A DNA stretch of 64,000 nt from Berberis thunbergii. Its lineage: Eukaryota > Streptophyta > Magnoliopsida > Ranunculales > Berberidaceae. Every line of letters starts with the position of its first letter. Position 1 is the stretch's first letter. Location of the stretch: positions 434,001-498,000 of the forward strand of contig QNQO01000802.1 of assembly GCA_003290165.1 (NCBI GenBank), in the 5' to 3' direction. Shown here in pieces: positions 11,471 to 22,056 of this stretch. Under the pieces are notes generated by a model. It had not been told where the DNA came from and ran no database searches. It saw only the letters and a list, made by a program, of their open reading frames with translations. The position numbers and the translations under genes are program-made.

Positions 11471-12628
11471 TAGCTCTCCACGCAACCACCGCTCTCTTTC
11501 GGAACAACGGTCGTAGAAATAAATCATAGCTCAGCTAGCGTCTTCACGCTCAAACGAGCTAACATTCTTTTAACAGCAGAGGCCATTCATGCCAACACGC
11601 GGACAAGCGCTACATAGAATGCCAACCCTAAGCTTAACCTGACTCGGTACAAGTGCTCGAGTGCATGCGCTCGGCTATCACAATTCGCTCATGCCAGCAG
11701 TCGTAACCGACGGTAAGACAAGCTAGATAAGCCCCAACAACTTACCATAAGAATGGCCCAAAGCCGGCAGCATAGCCTGCTTTAAACCATTCACGGAACA
11801 CCCACCATGGGACATGAATATGCAACAGTGACTCTGAGTCACTCGCAACGCAAGCGAACAAGCTCTTAGCAGCACAAAGACCACTCGACTTCCTATTGAA
11901 CCAATCAGCCTATGCCAAAGTAAAACGACAAGGTGAAACGAAAAAACACAATGGGGATAACGAGAAAAAAATTTATACAGAACGTACTTAACATAAACCC
12001 TATTTTCATTAACAGTTGAAACAAAAAGGGTACGAGTGCAAAAGTTTACTCCTTATCATGAGAAGGTACAGAAATATAAGAGCTAAAGCTTAACGATGAG
12101 GGAACATGAGTTGCGTCCACACACGCCACAGCCTAAGCATCAGGGTCCATACCGACCTCTTCGTCTGATGACGCAAAGGCAACAGACATGTCTACATATG
12201 ACATCTTCTTATAGCGATCAATATCCCATTTGGATGTTCCTCCTTCATCAGTGCCAGCAGCTCTAGTTTGTCGTGTGTAATTCAACGGAACTCGCACTTG
12301 CTTCATTCCTACAGAAGCTCTTCCTCGCGCACCTTCGTGTCAGCAAGTTCACACTCCAACTTGTCCGTTTGCATATAAACTTGAGACTGCTTTGTAGCCA
12401 AACTGTTCTTCACAACACTGAGCTCATGTTTATCCAATTCGAGCTGGTCTTCGGCCTTCCTCGCTCTTCGAGCATTGAACTCACATCGAACTCCAATTGA
12501 TGTTTCTGAACAGCCCAGTCAACCTCCTTCAAGGTGTTCTCTGAAGCATGGGACCGCAGTTAGGAACACGCCTCAGCTGCATCATCCTCCGCAACCTCCA
12601 GATCATGACGGGCTAGATCCAACTCTTG

Positions 12629-14274
12629 CTAGAACCTGTCTCTCGCGACCATCTCTTCTGCTAAATTAGACTCAAGGGCGTCCAGACGAACCCTCTGAGC
12701 CTCAGCAGCAACGACTGACCATTTTAGCCTCCTATCCTCAGCCTGCTTCCTTAGCAGCCCAATCTCATAAAGCGCATCAGAATACACCACTTGCATGTGC
12801 GAGAAGACATGCTCCATGGTGTACACCCTCTCACGAGCCGCCTCGACTTCAGCCCCAGCAAGGGCCATCTGGCTCAAGTGAGACATCCCCAGCATAAGGT
12901 ACTTTAAACCCTTATCCATACGTCCTTCCAACGTATCATCTTCAGGTTTTGGCCCGTGATCCATCAGCCAGCTATGACGCCTGCTTATATGCTTCTTCGA
13001 AGCATAGTCCACATCGACTTCCTTGTGCCAGACCTGAGTGCTCATCTTTACTAAGTTCGAGGCAAACATACTTGTCTGCACATTCGGATGAAGCTCTCCT
13101 TGAAGAGGGATTACTCTAGCACCACCTTTTTGTAGTCACCACTATTCCAGACTCTCTTCCGTAGTGTTTCCTTTATCATGAACAATCAACCCTTTAGTGC
13201 GAGACGCTCCAACATGATCCGGAGGAAGGGAAGGAAAGTGAGTTGTCCAACACCTTGAGATAGGAGTCTGAAGTGAGATGGTGACAATGCAAACTATGAG
13301 AAACTTTGGCATGTGTCACCGCGACCACTATCAACAGCACACCAATGGGACGATCGAATTCGAGAACCTCAGGCGGATCCTCATAAACCTTCTATCGTAA
13401 CGGTTTCGTGCGGATCGGTACCAGCAGAAGCCGCCATTGCAGCCAACATCAACTACTCACTCAAAGCTTTCGCATGCGCGACACTAAGATTCAACATGTC
13501 TTAAACCCTTGTAAGTCGCAGGTGGTCCTTCTCCCAGCCGGATACATCGGCCTCTCCCTAACGGGCCGATCAGACTCACGTTCTTTACTTACTAGAGCAG
13601 ATCGTTTTGAAAACGACCCAGTTCTAATGCGAGACCTCTTTCGAACTCACAAAGGAGGCAAGTGTTCAGACCAAAATAGGAGCCTTGGCTCCAGCAGCTT
13701 TCCTCTTCCTAGAAGGGGCCCATCTTCAATACTTAACTCGCGATATTCGGTAAAGAGTGGGAGCCACATGCCAGTTGTCCCACAGCCTACCGCGAATGAA
13801 GTTGGGAACGCATATGATGTTCACCACATTCCTTGTCGGCAAGCCGCAAAATATCTTTATAGTGTTTCGCTCCTCTAGGGTAAGAAGAGTAGTAGGAAAC
13901 CGTCCTACAAATAAACACATGCATCAACAAGCATACAATCAACATAATGGAAGAAGAAGAAGCTACACTTACGAAAGTGGCCCGAACTTCCATTCGAGTG
14001 GACGACGCTTGAACTGAAAGTGCTTTGAATCCGCAGGAGCCAAGAAGCAATACTTCTACTAGTACTTGAAGTCGTCAGGCAAATTCTCAAAGCAAGCCAA
14101 TGACGTCAATTTATAGACATCGTTATTGTTCAACCGATGAGAAGTCAACAACTGGATCACCTGCAGAGTCACGCGGATGCCAATTCCCTTCGTCCTAATC
14201 AAAATAAGAATAACGATCCTATATTCATTAAGCCCCAACTGGGCCGGAGGAATTCCAAGGAAGTCCCATATCAC
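12629..14274 (-). pseudogene. Antisense ORF (aORF) of element 1
   Basis: On the strand opposite to gag, 14274 reads 'FLGIPPAQLGLNEYRIVI', matching 'FLGIPAAQMGLDGWRVMI' in the antisense ORF of element 2. This is the 'putative gypsy type transposon' domain (Pfam Transposase_28 type). Fragments follow at 14050-13787. Then a 150-residue frame (13081-12629) rich in Glu, Arg, Ala and Leu looks like a coiled coil ('EVEAARERVYTMEHVF', 'GLLRKQAEDRRL'). The protein's role is unknown; such antisense ORFs are a known extra gene of Tat elements. This copy is split by stops and frameshifts. Confidence 0.65.
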
Positions 14275-14760
14275 ATCCAGAACAGGAAAACAGACTCAAG
14301 TTTTGGAGCATCCCGTGGTGCAAACAAATGAACCCCGCTGATGGCAACATTGGCATTTGATCGTCCTTCAAAACAGTCAATGGCAAGTCCTCAGGGACCA
14401 CGAACTTGTATGAATTTCAGCAAGGCAGATTCAAAAAGGCAACCAGTCTTCGAAAACTCAAGGCCCCTAGCCAAGGTTGCGCCACCAAGAAGGTTTTGTT
14501 GAGCGATGAAGAAGATGAACAATCTTTTCAATCAGAAGATGAACAGAGCAATATCTTTAAAAGGAAAAAAAAATAGAAGAGTTAGTCTCCGCACAACGGA
14601 TGACCTAAATAGATATGAGATTCACGTATCTTCTCCGCCGAAACGACGCATGTTCAATTGATGAAGTGTTCGGCTCAAGCAACGATTCAGACTTAATCAT
14701 CATGAGTGACATATCTTTTCAAGAAATGACTTAGCGAACCAATGTGACGACCCACTAACT

Positions 14761-14770
14761 CAGGGGGAGT
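14761..14770 (+). other. Polypurine tract of element 1
   Basis: 'cagggggagt' lies 3 bp before the 3' LTR. The same 'gggggagtag' word precedes the 3' LTR of element 2. Confidence 0.7.
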
Positions 14771-14773
14771 AGT

Positions 14774-15183
14774 TGATGATACACCAAAACCATCATGACC
14801 CTGAACCATACACGTGTTATGATGGTCTCGAAGAAAGATAGACCCTAGCGTCAGGGCTAACATGATGTTACCTTCTACAGCACAACTCTTAATTAGATAA
14901 GGATCTCGACGAAGATCTCATTCCTAAACTATGTCATCAATGGCTTGGTCGAACCAGAACTCCTACACTATAAATAAGACATGAGGTTGGTAAGATAAGA
15001 CACGCTACAAATTCCTTGTTTACAACATTCACCTTTCCTTAGATCCTTGTCTGACTTTAGCATTGGAGTATCATCGCCCACCACAACGGTGGTATGTGGC
15101 TCACATGCATTCATTGTGCAGGTCAGCAACTTTGCAGGTCAAGATCAAGATCAAAGTAGGGAGCGAAAAATGACTTTGCATCA
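14774..15183 (+). repeat. 3' LTR of element 1 (internally deleted)
   Basis: It runs from TGATGATACACC to ...ctttgcatca, 410 bp. It aligns to both ends of the 5' LTR but lacks about 260 bp near 14862. Confidence 0.85.
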
Positions 15184-15188
15184 ATACC

Positions 15189-15678
15189 TATATTTCATTG
15201 CTGCAAAATCTGGGATTCAGTATATGGAGAAAATTAACCAAAAACGTATTTTGTGCATGGGTCAATAATTGAGTTACCTATGCAAAATACAATGCTTGCC
15301 TATGTTAGAATGTTAGTATTGGCCATTATAGTTGTACACGTTTTATTGATTGGCCATCGACCACCCTCAATCAAGTGAACAAAATTCAAGCTTTAAGGAA
15401 TGAGTTTTCTTTGTTGCGTCTTTCATCTCCATGTGTGCATGAATGGTGAAGCATGTACATGTTTCTAGACGATTAAAACACTAAATATGGTTTCTTAAGT
15501 GTGAATTGTGCTCTATCGTGTTTTGCACCTCGGAAATCACTTTCTAAGTGTGATTTCTTTCCTATCTTTGTATTTTCGAAGAAAGATCCAAGAATTTCAT
15601 ATGTGGGGAATAGGGAGTATGATGTTGAGAATGACTAGAGTGTGGTCTATACTCAAGTATAATGTTGAGAAAAAAAAT
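15189..15678 (+). repeat. Host block continuing module B
   Basis: Direct continuation of the sequence cut at 5484. It matches 44945-45416 ('ttcattgctgcaaa', 'ggagaaaattaacc', 'gaccaccctcaatcaagtga'). No gene. Confidence 0.65.
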
Positions 15679-16550
15679 TAGGGTTGGGCAAGATTCTCTG
15701 TCCATCACGTTCCGTTTTGAAACCGTTTCCGGTCACACCAAAACATTTTTTGATTTTTTCATCTTGATCCCCGAACCGGCTGAAGACGGAACCGGTTCTA
15801 TAAATGCAGTCACATTCTTGACTTGTGACAAAACAAGATCGATCATGTCATCATCAGCTTAGCTCCAACTGATCCAAGGATGTCCTTCAAATCTTCGACG
15901 GTGGGAACGGTGTTGCCTCCCAACAATGCGAGCAAGTATGCGACAACGATATTCATTTCTGCTCAAAAAAATGAGAATTTGTGGATCGGCAGAGAAGACA
16001 AGTTCACCTCAAACTTCATCTCTTGGATTGACTCATTCCTCTCTCTCAGCCACCGTCGTCGCCAGCCGACAGTGACACCGTCCAATCGTCCACCCAATTC
16101 TTGAATCCAGTGCCTTCCTGATTAGTGATATTTGAATCTCGTTGATGGGGAGTGTTCTGATTAATAATAATGGGGGTGATACGGGATAGAGTCTTCTTCT
16201 TCTAGTCCATTTCCCCTCTCTCCCATTCTCTATGCGCAAATTCATCGGTGACCACGATCGGCCAACCGATCGTCTCTTCCCCTTTTTATTCTTTTCAGTT
16301 CTTATTTAGATGGATGGGCTTTCAAGTTTAGTCAGTTAGACTTGGGTTGGGCCTTATTTAATTTTCTAAATTTGGGTTGGGTTGAAGTTTGTCATGAGCC
16401 CAAGGACCCAATTCGGGATGGCATGTCCCGATCCGGTTCCACTCGGTCTGGGACCAACCGGTTTTGCAGAAAAAATGTAGTATCCCGAACTGAAACCGTT
16501 TTGTTTCATTGGACCGGGACAAGCACAATCCTGGACCATGCCCACCCCTA
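15679..16550 (+). mobile_element. Non-autonomous hAT element (TAGGG-TGGGCA family)
   Basis: The ends TAGGGTTGGGCA and TGCCCACCCCTA are inverted repeats. The flanks GAAAAAAAAT (left) and GAAAAAAT (right) fit an 8-bp duplication blurred by homopolymer slippage. The matching host site at about 45414 ('gttgagaaaaaaatgcac') has no insert. The subterminal parts contain complementary 'ccggttc' and 'gaaccgg'-type words. No transposase is readable. The ends match the two elements nested in the LTR elements at 37816 and 62062. Confidence 0.82.
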
Positions 16551-16558
16551 GAAAAAAT

Positions 16559-17690
16559 ACATTGGTAAAAGCAATGGCTCTGGCTGCACATTTAAATTAT
16601 TTCAAATTGTACATGGTTCTCGATGAAATATTTTTGGGTATCGAAAATACTAGGAAATCAGGTTTTTACAATCAGGTTTATGTATATCTTGAGGTTGTAA
16701 AAAACCTTATCTGATATGCCACATCATCCTGATTGCAAAACCTGATCTCCTGGCCTCACTTAGTTGAGTATATGTTGGCCATAAGAAATAAGTCAATTGA
16801 TGAATTTTTTTCCTGACCAAGAAGATGTCTGCCACTACCAAAATTGAGAGCCAGTTATTCATGGATAAATAACAAGATCCAGATTGCTTTCCAAGTTAGT
16901 CACGACGGCTATTAAAATTTGCTAACTCGCTAATACTCTACTTTCATAGTGCGATTACAATTTTGATGTTAGGATCTTAGTCACCTAAGCCTCTTATGAT
17001 GGGGACACTTACATTTCGAAACATGACTTTGGGGATTCAAGAGCCAATCCTTCTCAAATTCTTGCTCCAAGTTTATAAAACTTTGTTTCCGCAAAATTTG
17101 ATCCTTGCCTCAATTGTTTAGGTTTCTTAACAAAATTTCAAATTATAAAGATCATTCCTCTCCTATGTGACATTCCCTACCTAGAGACAGCCATATGGAT
17201 GCCATATATAAACCAGGTTCTAGTGCTCAAAGCTGTGCATACCTGACATAAGCATAATTAAAATGACCACTAATAATAAGAATTCATTTATAATGTTTTC
17301 AAACCCGTCCCTCTCATTACTCTTCACACTCTAAAATCTCTCAATCATATTAAGAAAAAAAAATTCCAATTGGCCAAATTCTTTTAAGAGTGATTCTTGC
17401 TGGTCTGGGGGGAGGGGCGAAAATAAACTTTTGCCTCCCCCCCCCCCCCCCTCTCTCTCTCTCTCTCTTTAAACACATTTTTCCTAAAAGGGGGAGAGCA
17501 AAAATGTACATTTGCCCCCACCCAGACAGCAACCTCGCCCCTTTCCCAGGCCAACTAGAATTGGGGTTTTTTTAAAGTACAAAAAGGTACTTTTCCATCC
17601 TCTTGACTAATTTAAGAGTTCCTAGATTAACTCTTACCTTTTTAGTCTTAAGATAACGAGACGTAAGCTCATATGTTTGAAAAAGGTTTG
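16559..17690 (+). repeat. Intergenic with a small inverted-repeat MITE and a C/CT tract
   Basis: No gene. At 16653-16758 'aggaaatcaggtttttaca' and its inverse 'gcaaaacctgatctcct' form a hairpin-type MITE. Related words occur at 26075-26110 and 52140-52370. At 17437-17468 a run of about 14 C passes into a CT microsatellite. The rest is unassigned AT-rich DNA. Confidence 0.5.
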
Positions 17691-17836
17691 TCTAAATGGC
17701 GAGGGAACTAGCGAGGGAGGGGTGAAGTCGTTCACCCCTCGAGATGCGTGAAAGTGCCTCAAAATACGCTCTTTCATGCATCTCGAGGGGATGAACGACT
17801 TCACCCCCTCCCTCGCTGGTTCCCTCACCATTTAGA
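17691..17836. repeat. Foldback MITE (hairpin), copy 1
   Basis: The two halves are near-perfect inverted complements ('gcgagggaggggtgaagtcg' against 'cgacttcaccccctccctcg'), with ends 'tctaaatggcgaggg' and 'ccctcaccatttaga'. It belongs to the family seen at 51174-51775. Confidence 0.75.
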
Positions 17837-17867
17837 ATTTCCCATCTGAAAACTCCAATTCTAGGCA

Positions 17868-18318
17868 TTCAAGCTTTATAGCCACTTTTTTGAAAGGTTT
17901 TGGGCTTTTTACACTTATACCCCTTCTATAGATAACGTTTGTTGATGTGTTTTAAAGAGAATGGGTAAAAGTGTAAAAATACCCAAGCTTGGCGAAAAAA
18001 TGGCTTTAAAGCCTAGCTGCCTAGACAAACTCATCTAAATTTTGAGTAAGTATAGGGTGCCAAGTTTTGGTTATTTTTTACACTTCTTATCTCTTTTTAA
18101 AACACGAGTAAGTCTAGTCAGCCAGGTTTCGTAGCCACTTTTTACACTTCTAGCTAGTCAGGTTTGGTAGCCGTTTTTGGGCAAAGTTTTGACTTTTTTA
18201 CACTTCTGTCCCTTTTATATATGTTGTTTGTAGTTGTGTTTTAAAGAGAATGGGTAAAAAGTGTAAAAAAATTAAAACTTGACCCAAAAGTGGCTACCAA
18301 ACCTGGCTAGGGTAGACT
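17868..18318. repeat. Two adjacent foldback elements
   Basis: Second element (18143-18318): 'tcaggtttggtagccg' is answered by the inverse 'ggctaccaaacctgg', with inner complementary 'ttttttacactt' and 'aagtgtaaaaaa'. The first (17868-18010) has a looser version of the same structure. Both share 'gttttaaagagaatgggtaa', so they are one MITE family. Confidence 0.6.
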
Positions 18319-18436
18319 TACTCCTGATCTATATAGTTCCCTCATTCTAGTCAATGTTAACATCTTTCTCCGGGAAAAAAAAATACTAAAGGAATATGTT
18401 GAAATTTACCATGGTACTATCTCTTTCGCAACAACT

Positions 18437-18556
18437 TTTATTTTTTATTTTTTAATCCCTTAACCCCTCCCCACCCCAAATGTTGTCGGCTAGGTTTGAC
18501 TCTGTAACCTAGTGATACCATCCGCCACTGCTCATCATTGAGCTATCACACCTTTG
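18437..18556 (-). repeat. tRNA-derived SINE-like copy 1
   Basis: Read on the minus strand it starts with a tRNA-like A box ('tagctcaatgatgag'), then 'cagtggcggatgg', a weak B box, and ends 'ggggttaagggattaaaaaa' with an A-rich tail. It resembles the copies at 50098 and 53061. Confidence 0.5.
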
Positions 18557-19552
18557 GCCTTTCGCAGCAAATCATTTCTCTTCCAAGGTAACTCTTTAAA
18601 ACACAATCTAGCCCAGAATGCACCTATGAAAGTGCAAAAAAATTGTGGATTGCTCAAAGCTCAGAAATGTAGCCTGCCTTTGGCGCAAAATCCTGATAAT
18701 ATAAAATTGGTTGTAACTTGTAGTCGTTCCCCCACACCCACCCCACTCCTCCTGAAATATTGGTTGTAGTTTTCTTACTACTTGAATCGAAAAATTCTCG
18801 AGAGCTTGGCCTCTAACGTGAGGAGAGGCTCTCTGACACATTTTTAGGAGAGATAAAGAGAGTGATTTCATCACAGAGACATGAACCCTCTGATCGCTTA
18901 CTATAAGGGGATAACAATATGGAATAGATGGGTCAAGTGCTTCCTCAATCCTGCCAAAACCAAAGTCAATCTTGCAGGGGATTTTTCCAACCCACTATGA
19001 GTAAGGTTAACTGATATAAGAATGATTTTTAGGGTCAAATAGTTTGTCGTGTTATTCATTTGCACCTACAGAGCACAATTCGTCTCGAATCCTTCATAAC
19101 GAAAGGAGAAAGGGAACGACCTTATGTGAGGAGTCTAGATGAAGACCAGCTTTTGGAGAAGATCCACCTTTGCTGTCCGATCTGCTTTTGCGTGTGTTTA
19201 GCTTTAGATATTCACTTTTTTTTCAACTACTCTCTCTCTCACCATCACACATGCCAGAGCCTCCCTGGCGATGTCCTTGCTTTAGGGGCTTGACTCTTTA
19301 GATCGATTGACTGGAATCACTACCACCACCGTGACCACCGCTTGTTTCCACCCATGTCAATGACCTTATTGTACCTTTCAACCTACATGTATTAGTTGGG
19401 CCAGCATTAAACTAGGCCCATAATTTTTCCTGCAACTTGCAACCCAATTAAATTCAAGAATTCTCCCAAAAGTTAGTTATTTCAGTTAGGATCCCCTGTT
19501 TCAATCTCTTTAACTACTTCAAGAAACAGAGCTCTCACTATCTCCCTCTCTA
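18557..19552 (+). repeat. Module C upstream region, with unassigned insert
   Basis: 18590-18780 and 19320-19552 match upstream regions of other modules. 18780-19300 has no counterpart there and is probably an insertion of unknown type. Unlike modules A and F, no TATAAAA occurs in the leader before 19553, so the core promoter appears to be deleted. Confidence 0.5.
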
Positions 19553-19630
19553 ATGGCAGATGTTCTCCACTTTCTCAATTTCCTCCTCCTTTTCTGGCTT
19601 ATATTTCTCTGTATGCTTTGGTGGCTCTAA
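19553..19630 (+). pseudogene. Truncated micropeptide copy C
   Basis: It aligns with the 32-aa ORFs at 1283 and 41768 but ends after 25 residues, because the Tyr codon of 'WLY' has become TAA. Beyond that stop the aligned 'SNGFLPIH' and the original TGA are still readable. The promoter TATA box is also missing. The copy is probably inactive. Confidence 0.65.
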
Positions 19631-20181
19631 TCTAATGGGTTCTTACCAATTCATTGATGGGGTTTGTTGAAGAATACCGAAGAAATCGACGAGTTTTGGA
19701 TACAAATTCCGAAGGTGATTTCTTAGTTTATCAATAGGGTTCTTCAGCTTAGCTTGGAAGCGCTTCTTCTTCTCCTCTACTTGTTACTCTGGATTACAGT
19801 GTGGACCATTTGAGATTCTTTCTTCTTTGATGAGTTGATTCAGAGTGTAGCGTTGGAATATTAAACCCAAAGATCGAGCTTGTAGAGAGTCGGCAATTTA
19901 TCATGGTATCAGAGCATTAGTCCTTAGAGGTCGTGGGTTCGAGTCTCGTCCAACGCAATTACTGCGAGAATTTTCAGTATTTTCCTCGCGCTTGCACTAA
20001 GGGGAGTGAGAGAAAAACAATTGTACAAAGTGTTGATTGTAAGATAGTTTGTGTTGATTCAAACTTTGTTCATGCAGATCAAAAGCTTTGGAAATGGAAC
20101 TCAGTTTTTCTTTGTTCATTTTGTTTCGTGTGGTTTGATTTTGAATGAAAAGGTGTTTGATGAAATTATGTGTGAATGAAA
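19631..20181 (+). repeat. Module C 3' region with a 156-bp tRNA-like insert
   Basis: It matches 1382-1760, but 19850-20005 is extra. The insert contains 'tggtatcagagc' and 'gggttcgagtc' about 30 bp apart, like a degenerate Pol III A/B box pair or a tRNA-primer fragment. It may be a SINE or a solo-LTR scrap. No gene. Confidence 0.45.
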
Positions 20182-20264
20182 GGGTTTTACCCGAATGCGC
20201 TTGTTTTCTTGCTCGTTTCTGTGGTTTATTGGCTCTATATCAATGGGCTTTACCATTTCATTGA
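20182..20264 (+). pseudogene. C-terminal fragment of the small membrane protein (module D)
   Basis: The frame gives the second membrane segment and tail of the protein at 43670 ('GFYP...VSVVYWLYING' type), joined directly to the 3' region of micropeptide copy C. The ectodomain and signal peptide are missing, and one base is lost near 20250. The junction looks like unequal recombination between a micropeptide gene and a glycoprotein gene. Confidence 0.55.
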
Positions 20265-20915
20265 TGGGGTTTGTAGAAGATCACTAAAGAGATCGATAGA
20301 ACGAGTCTTGAATGCAAATTCTAAAGGTCTTCTTTTAGTTTGTTGATCAATGAGGTTCTTCAGCTTAGCTCTTAAGGTCTTCTTTTTTTTATTACATTCT
20401 ATACATTTGAGATTCTTTTTTCATTCACTTGTTCAGATAGAGAAGTACAAGTGTTGATTGTAGAGATAGTTTGTGTCGATTTCGATATCTGTTCATGTAA
20501 TTCAAAAGCATTGGAAATGGAACTCAGTTTTTCTTTTATCATTTTGTTTTATGTTATTTAGTTAAGAATGAAATGATGTTTGATCAAATCGTTAAGAAAG
20601 TATGTTTTGGCAAGCATGATTTCAATACTAAAATGTAAAAAGCCATTCAGAGGTTTTAACTTTAACGTTCCGAGTTTCAATGGAACTTCGACACGTACTC
20701 ATAAAAGTTTCAAAATAAGTGATTTGTCTAGCGAGGAGAATTATTGCAAGTATAAGCCACTGAATCTTTGCTGGTCTGTCATTCATAGGGATTCAATCGT
20801 CTTACTGGCATTTGAGGCCTATATATTTTTTGAAAAACATGCTATATTTCGCAAAATTCGTCAATAGGTATAGCATAGAACATTGATTAACTAGGACAGC
20901 GAAAAGTCCTTACAA
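20265..20915 (+). repeat. Module D 3' region, first copy of a duplicated block
   Basis: 20628-20915 is repeated at 22057-22295 ('aaatgtaaaaagccattcag', 'gtttcaaaataagtgatt'). Between the two copies lies the ERF-bearing insert. The rest matches 44129-44700. No gene. Confidence 0.6.
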
Positions 20916-20929
20916 TAACTAGAACATTG

Positions 20930-21700
20930 ACCTTCATGACTCTCCTCCATCTCCCCCACCACAACCTTCTGCCTCTGGCATTTCTTCAAACTTCTTTCCT
21001 GCAGTGTTGCAGTAATTCTCAGAAACCCCGAAATCCCACACTTTTGAGCTATGGGGATGATTGGGTATCTGATAATTGTTGTTCTAAAGAAACCCATCTT
21101 CTTCATTAGGGAAATTCACCTTTGCTTTCTTCCCTCTGATCTTCCTAGCTTCCTTATCGTAAGCTCTCGCTGCTTCTTCAGCTGTGTTGAATGTACCCAA
21201 CCAAACCCGAACCCCTTTTCGAGGATCACGGATCTCAGCAGCCCATTTTCCCCAAGGTCTCTGTCGAATTCCCCGGAAAAAATGCTTCTTCTTCCTCTTT
21301 CCAATATTACAGCTCTTTTCCACTAGTAACAATTCTAACCTGTTTCTTCATCTCTTCATCTCAATCTGACCTTCAAATCATGCCTGCAACAGAGTACCAA
21401 GGCTTTTTAGGTCGTTCGATATTGAGCATACGAAGAAACGCTTCAACAATGGAACCAAACTTGCAAGATTCAGAGCTCCAAGACCTGGAAATTTTCCAGA
21501 AACACATATCTGATCGGTTTATTGATCTCTGCGCATCGACCCCAGACTTGGGTTTGCTCTCAATCGAATGGCTTAGAACCCTTCTTGATATCTTCCTCTG
21601 TTGTGAAGCAGAGTTCAAGGCTGTATTGGTGCTTCATCGAGATCCTACCCATGTTACAAAACAAGTTTCGAATGGAGATCCGAGGATGGAGAGAGTTTCC
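20930..21700 (-). pseudogene. Broken ERF (AP2-domain) gene, group VII-like
   Basis: The minus-strand frame 21332-21084 holds a complete AP2/ERF DNA-binding domain: '[18 protein letters not shown]', then '[18 protein letters not shown]', then '[12 protein letters not shown]'. The [17 protein letters not shown] and WLGTF signature binds GCC-box DNA, and the basic run GKRKKK just before it fits ERF group VII (RAP2.12/HRE-like). A TAG follows 'NEEDGF-L', but the same frame continues for about 50 codons (Asn-, Glu- and Gly-rich) to a TGA near 20937, so this stop looks like a nonsense mutation. Upstream, 21618-21373 gives an 81-residue ORF of unclear relation with no group VII 'MCGGAI' start. The usual intron and activation domain are not resolved. 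Probably a captured gene fragment; expression as a short AP2-only protein cannot be excluded. Confidence 0.75.
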
Positions 21701-22056
21701 AATGGAGCTTTGAGTGGAGATCTGAGGATATGGAGAGCTTCGAATGCAGATCTGGGCATGGAAGGAGCTTCGAATGGATCTTCGAAAGGGAGATCTGAGG
21801 ATGGAGAGAGCAAAAACAGAGATAGCTTAGAATGGAGAGAGGTGAGGCGAGGCGAGAGAGATCTGGGTTTGGTTTGGCAACAAATAGCGAGAGATAAAAA
21901 GAGACTGTGAATTGTTTTCCTCGCTGAACCAAGGCGTCTGATTCACACCAATGGTGGGAATTTATGGCACGTGCTGGCATCCCTCACCCACCAATAAAAT
22001 CTCAAACAAACACTCAAAATACTATTCCCATGAAATGGGTGCAACCAAACACACCC
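21701..22056 (-). other. Leader and promoter-like part of the ERF insert
   Basis: Read on the minus strand it contains an imperfect repeat 'ttcgaagctcc / cagatctccattcgaa' (21670-21810) and a CT-rich stretch (21810-21910). It has no ORF shared with known ERFs. It fits a 5' UTR and promoter captured together with the ERF fragment. The outer end abuts the second copy of the 250-bp host duplication at 22057. Confidence 0.4.

Larger units (their letters stand above)
5485..15183 (+). mobile_element. Non-autonomous Tat-like Ty3/gypsy LTR element 1
   Basis: The element is bounded by a perfect 5-bp duplication ATACC (5480-5484 and 15184-15188). Uninterrupted paralogous sites lie near 44940 and 22745. 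It contains a 5' LTR, a primer-binding site, broken gag, a protease relic, 3'-region tandem repeats, an antisense ORF, a polypurine tract and a 3' LTR. No reverse transcriptase, RNase H or integrase is readable, so it needed enzymes from elsewhere. An antisense ORF plus 3' tandem repeats is the known layout of the Tat lineage. A TRIM and another LTR fragment are nested inside. Every coding part carries stops or frameshifts, so the copy is dead. Confidence 0.88.

Noticed and set aside
17390..17575. Short Pro/Leu ORF across the C-run and CT tract
   Set aside because: Composition comes from the homopolymer and microsatellite; no promoter or conserved copy.
21191..21910. 239-aa plus-strand ORF
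   Set aside because: It runs antisense across the AP2 domain and the repetitive leader of the ERF fragment; its internal 'SNGDLRMERVSNG' repeats come from the DNA repeat in that leader. No known domain.
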